Both the position numbers and the translations under genes were made by a program. Of a stretch of DNA of 64,000 nucleotides, positions 62,701-64,000 are shown piece by piece. The notes below the pieces were generated by a model. That model was not told where the DNA came from. It saw only the letters and a program-made list of their open reading frames with translations, and did not search any database. The stretch covers positions 1 to 64,000 of the forward strand of contig JAOUIL010000005.1 of assembly GCA_029883975.1 (NCBI GenBank), written 5' to 3'. Within the stretch, counting starts at the first letter, position 1, and each line of letters starts with the position of its first letter. The stretch comes from Betaproteobacteria bacterium. Lineage in GTDB: Bacteria > Pseudomonadota > Gammaproteobacteria > Burkholderiales > SG8-39.

Positions 62701-64000
62701 TCCCCGAGCTCGGGCAACTCGCGCTGTCGCTCGCGCTCGTGGTGGCGCTCGTGCAGGGCATCCTGCCGCTCGCCGGCGCCGAGCGCGGCGACGCGGCCTG
62801 GATGGGCGTCGCGCGCCCCGCGGCGCACGTGCAGGCGCTGCTGGTCGCCTTCGCCTTCGGCTGCCTGGTGCATTCGTTCGTCGTCAACGATTTCAGCGTG
62901 CTGTACGTGGCGCAGAACTCCAATTCGGCGCTGCCGCTGCAGTACCGCATCGCCGGCGCCTGGGGCGGGCACGAGGGCTCGCTGCTGCTCTGGGTCCTGA
63001 TGCTCGGCCTGTGGATGTCGGCCGTGGCGCTGTTCAGCGCGCACCTGCCCGAGTCGATGACGGCGCGCGTGCTGGGCGTGCTCGGCCTGGTGAGCGCGGG
63101 CTTTCTCGCCTTCATGCTGTTCACCTCCAACCCCTTCGAGCGCCTCTTCCCGGTGCCCGCCGACGGCCGCGACCTGAACCCGTTGCTGCAGGACCCCGGC
63201 ATGGTCATCCACCCGCCGATGCTCTACATGGGCTACGTGGGCTTCTCGGTGGCCTACGCGTTCTCGGTGGCGGCGCTGCTCTCGGGCAGGCTGGACGCCG
63301 CGTGGGCGCGCTGGTCGCGGCCCTGGACGACGGTCGCCTGGGTGTTCCTCACGCTCGGCATCGCGCTCGGCAGCGCCTGGGCGTACTACGAGCTCGGCTG
63401 GGGCGGCTGGTGGTTCTGGGACCCGGTGGAGAACGCCTCCTTCATGCCCTGGCTGGTGGGCACAGCGCTCATCCACTCGCTCGCCGTCACCGAAAAGCGC
63501 GGCGCGTTCCGCAGCTGGACCGTGCTGCTCGCCATCGTCGCCTTCGGCCTGTCGCTGCTCGGCACGTTCCTGGTGCGCTCGGGCGTGCTCACCTCGGTGC
63601 ACGCCTTCGCCGTCGACCCGAAGCGCGGCGTGTTCATCCTCGCGCTCTTCGTCCTGACGATCGGCGGCGCGCTCGCGCTGTACGCCTGGCGCACCGCGCG
63701 CATCGGCCTGGGCGGCTCGTTCGCGCCGCTGTCGCGCGAGTCGCTGCTGCTCGCCAACAACGTGCTGCTCGCCGCGGCGGCCGGCTCGGTGATGCTCGGC
63801 ACGCTCTACCCGCTGGTGCTCGACGCGGTGGGCGGCGGCAAGATCTCGGTCGGGCCGCCGTACTTCGAGGCGACGTTCGCGCCGCTCATGGCGCCGGCGC
63901 TCTTCCTCATGGGCGTGGGGCCGCTCGCGCGCTGGAAGCGGGCGAGCCTGCCCGAGCTCGCGGTGCTGCTGCGCTGGGCGCTCGCCGCCAGCCTCGCCGT
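62697..64000 (+). CDS. ccmF: Cytochrome c heme lyase subunit CcmF (cut by the window end)
   Basis: The first 434 residues of a protein usually about 650 long are present. CcmF catalyses heme ligation with CcmH. The start [10 protein letters not shown] overlaps the ccmE stop. [11 protein letters not shown] (near 95) and the WWD motif [19 protein letters not shown] (near 235) are intact. No stop occurs before position 64000, so the 3' end is outside the window. Confidence 0.95.
   Translation, partial: MIPELGQLALSLALVVALVQGILPLAGAERGDAAWMGVARPAAHVQALLVAFAFGCLVHSFVVNDFSVLYVAQNSNSALPLQYRIAGAWGGHEGSLLLWVLMLGLWMSAVALFSAHLPESMTARVLGVLGLVSAGFLAFMLFTSNPFERLFPVPADGRDLNPLLQDPGMVIHPPMLYMGYVGFSVAYAFSVAALLSGRLDAAWARWSRPWTTVAWVFLTLGIALGSAWAYYELGWGGWWFWDPVENASFMPWLVGTALIHSLAVTEKRGAFRSWTVLLAIVAFGLSLLGTFLVRSGVLTSVHAFAVDPKRGVFILALFVLTIGGALALYAWRTARIGLGGSFAPLSRESLLLANNVLLAAAAGSVMLGTLYPLVLDAVGGGKISVGPPYFEATFAPLMAPALFLMGVGPLARWKRASLPELAVLLRWALAASLA

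Overview
The window is about 64 kb of very GC-rich, densely packed bacterial chromosome. The housekeeping order hfq-hflX-hflK-hflC-DUF2065-hisZ-purA, tRNA-Leu, rnr-rlmB, rpsF-priB-rpsR-rplI and dnaB is typical of Betaproteobacteria, as are cysB/cysI/DUF934, alaC-hom-thrC and the ccm operon. The species cannot be named from the sequence. No insertion sequence, prophage, CRISPR array or intergenic gap over 300 bases was seen; the longest gaps are about 199 bases (17014-17212) and 195 bases (55865-56059).

Layout. 1-3.5 kb: a hypothetical gene, then an ArsR-type repressor controlling four START/AHSA1-fold proteins and a DUF1428 protein. 3.5-9.8 kb: a DUF427 gene and a complete tripartite RND efflux pump. 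9.7-17.7 kb: a DODA-type dioxygenase, an acetyltransferase, a secreted M1 aminopeptidase, a membrane protein, a sulfatase, an MgtE-like Mg2+ transporter and a CBS protein. 17.7-30.9 kb: the aroC/hfq/hfl/hisZ/purA/rnr/ribosomal/dnaB housekeeping block. 30.9-36.9 kb: a secreted methyltransferase-like protein, PhoH/PIN, Bcp, CysB, sulfite reductase and DUF934. 36.8-44.5 kb: a nine-gene operon for L-Ara4N modification of lipid A in which arnA is split into two genes. 44.5-48.6 kb: alaC-hom-small basic protein-thrC. 48.5-54.7 kb: a 2-oxoacid oxidoreductase operon (gamma, alpha, beta, FAD/Fe-S subunit) ending in malic enzyme. 54.7-60.1 kb: a Crp/Fnr regulator and an extracellular-electron-transfer conduit (monoheme cytochrome, tetraheme NapC/CymA-like protein, decaheme MtoA/PioA-like protein, MtoB/PioB-like barrel). 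60.1-64 kb: ccmABCDE and the start of ccmF.

How the genes work together. The most interesting part is 48.5-64 kb. The Crp/Fnr-like regulator carries an FNR-type recognition helix (E-x-x-S-R), and FNR-type boxes (TTGAY-N4-RTCAA) lie in front of the 2-oxoacid oxidoreductase operon, of the regulator itself and of the cytochrome operon. In the first two the box is centred 40.5 bases upstream of the ATG and is followed, after exactly 21 bases, by a -10-like hexamer and six bases to the ATG. This suggests a small regulon joining carbon oxidation (malate to pyruvate to acetyl-CoA) to electron exchange across the outer membrane, next to the heme-attachment machinery the cytochromes need.

A second theme is the likely common use of leaderless transcripts: arsR, aroC, dnaB, cysI, the Mth938 gene, alaC, the gamma subunit and the regulator all have a -10-like hexamer 6-10 bases before the start codon and no Shine-Dalgarno sequence.
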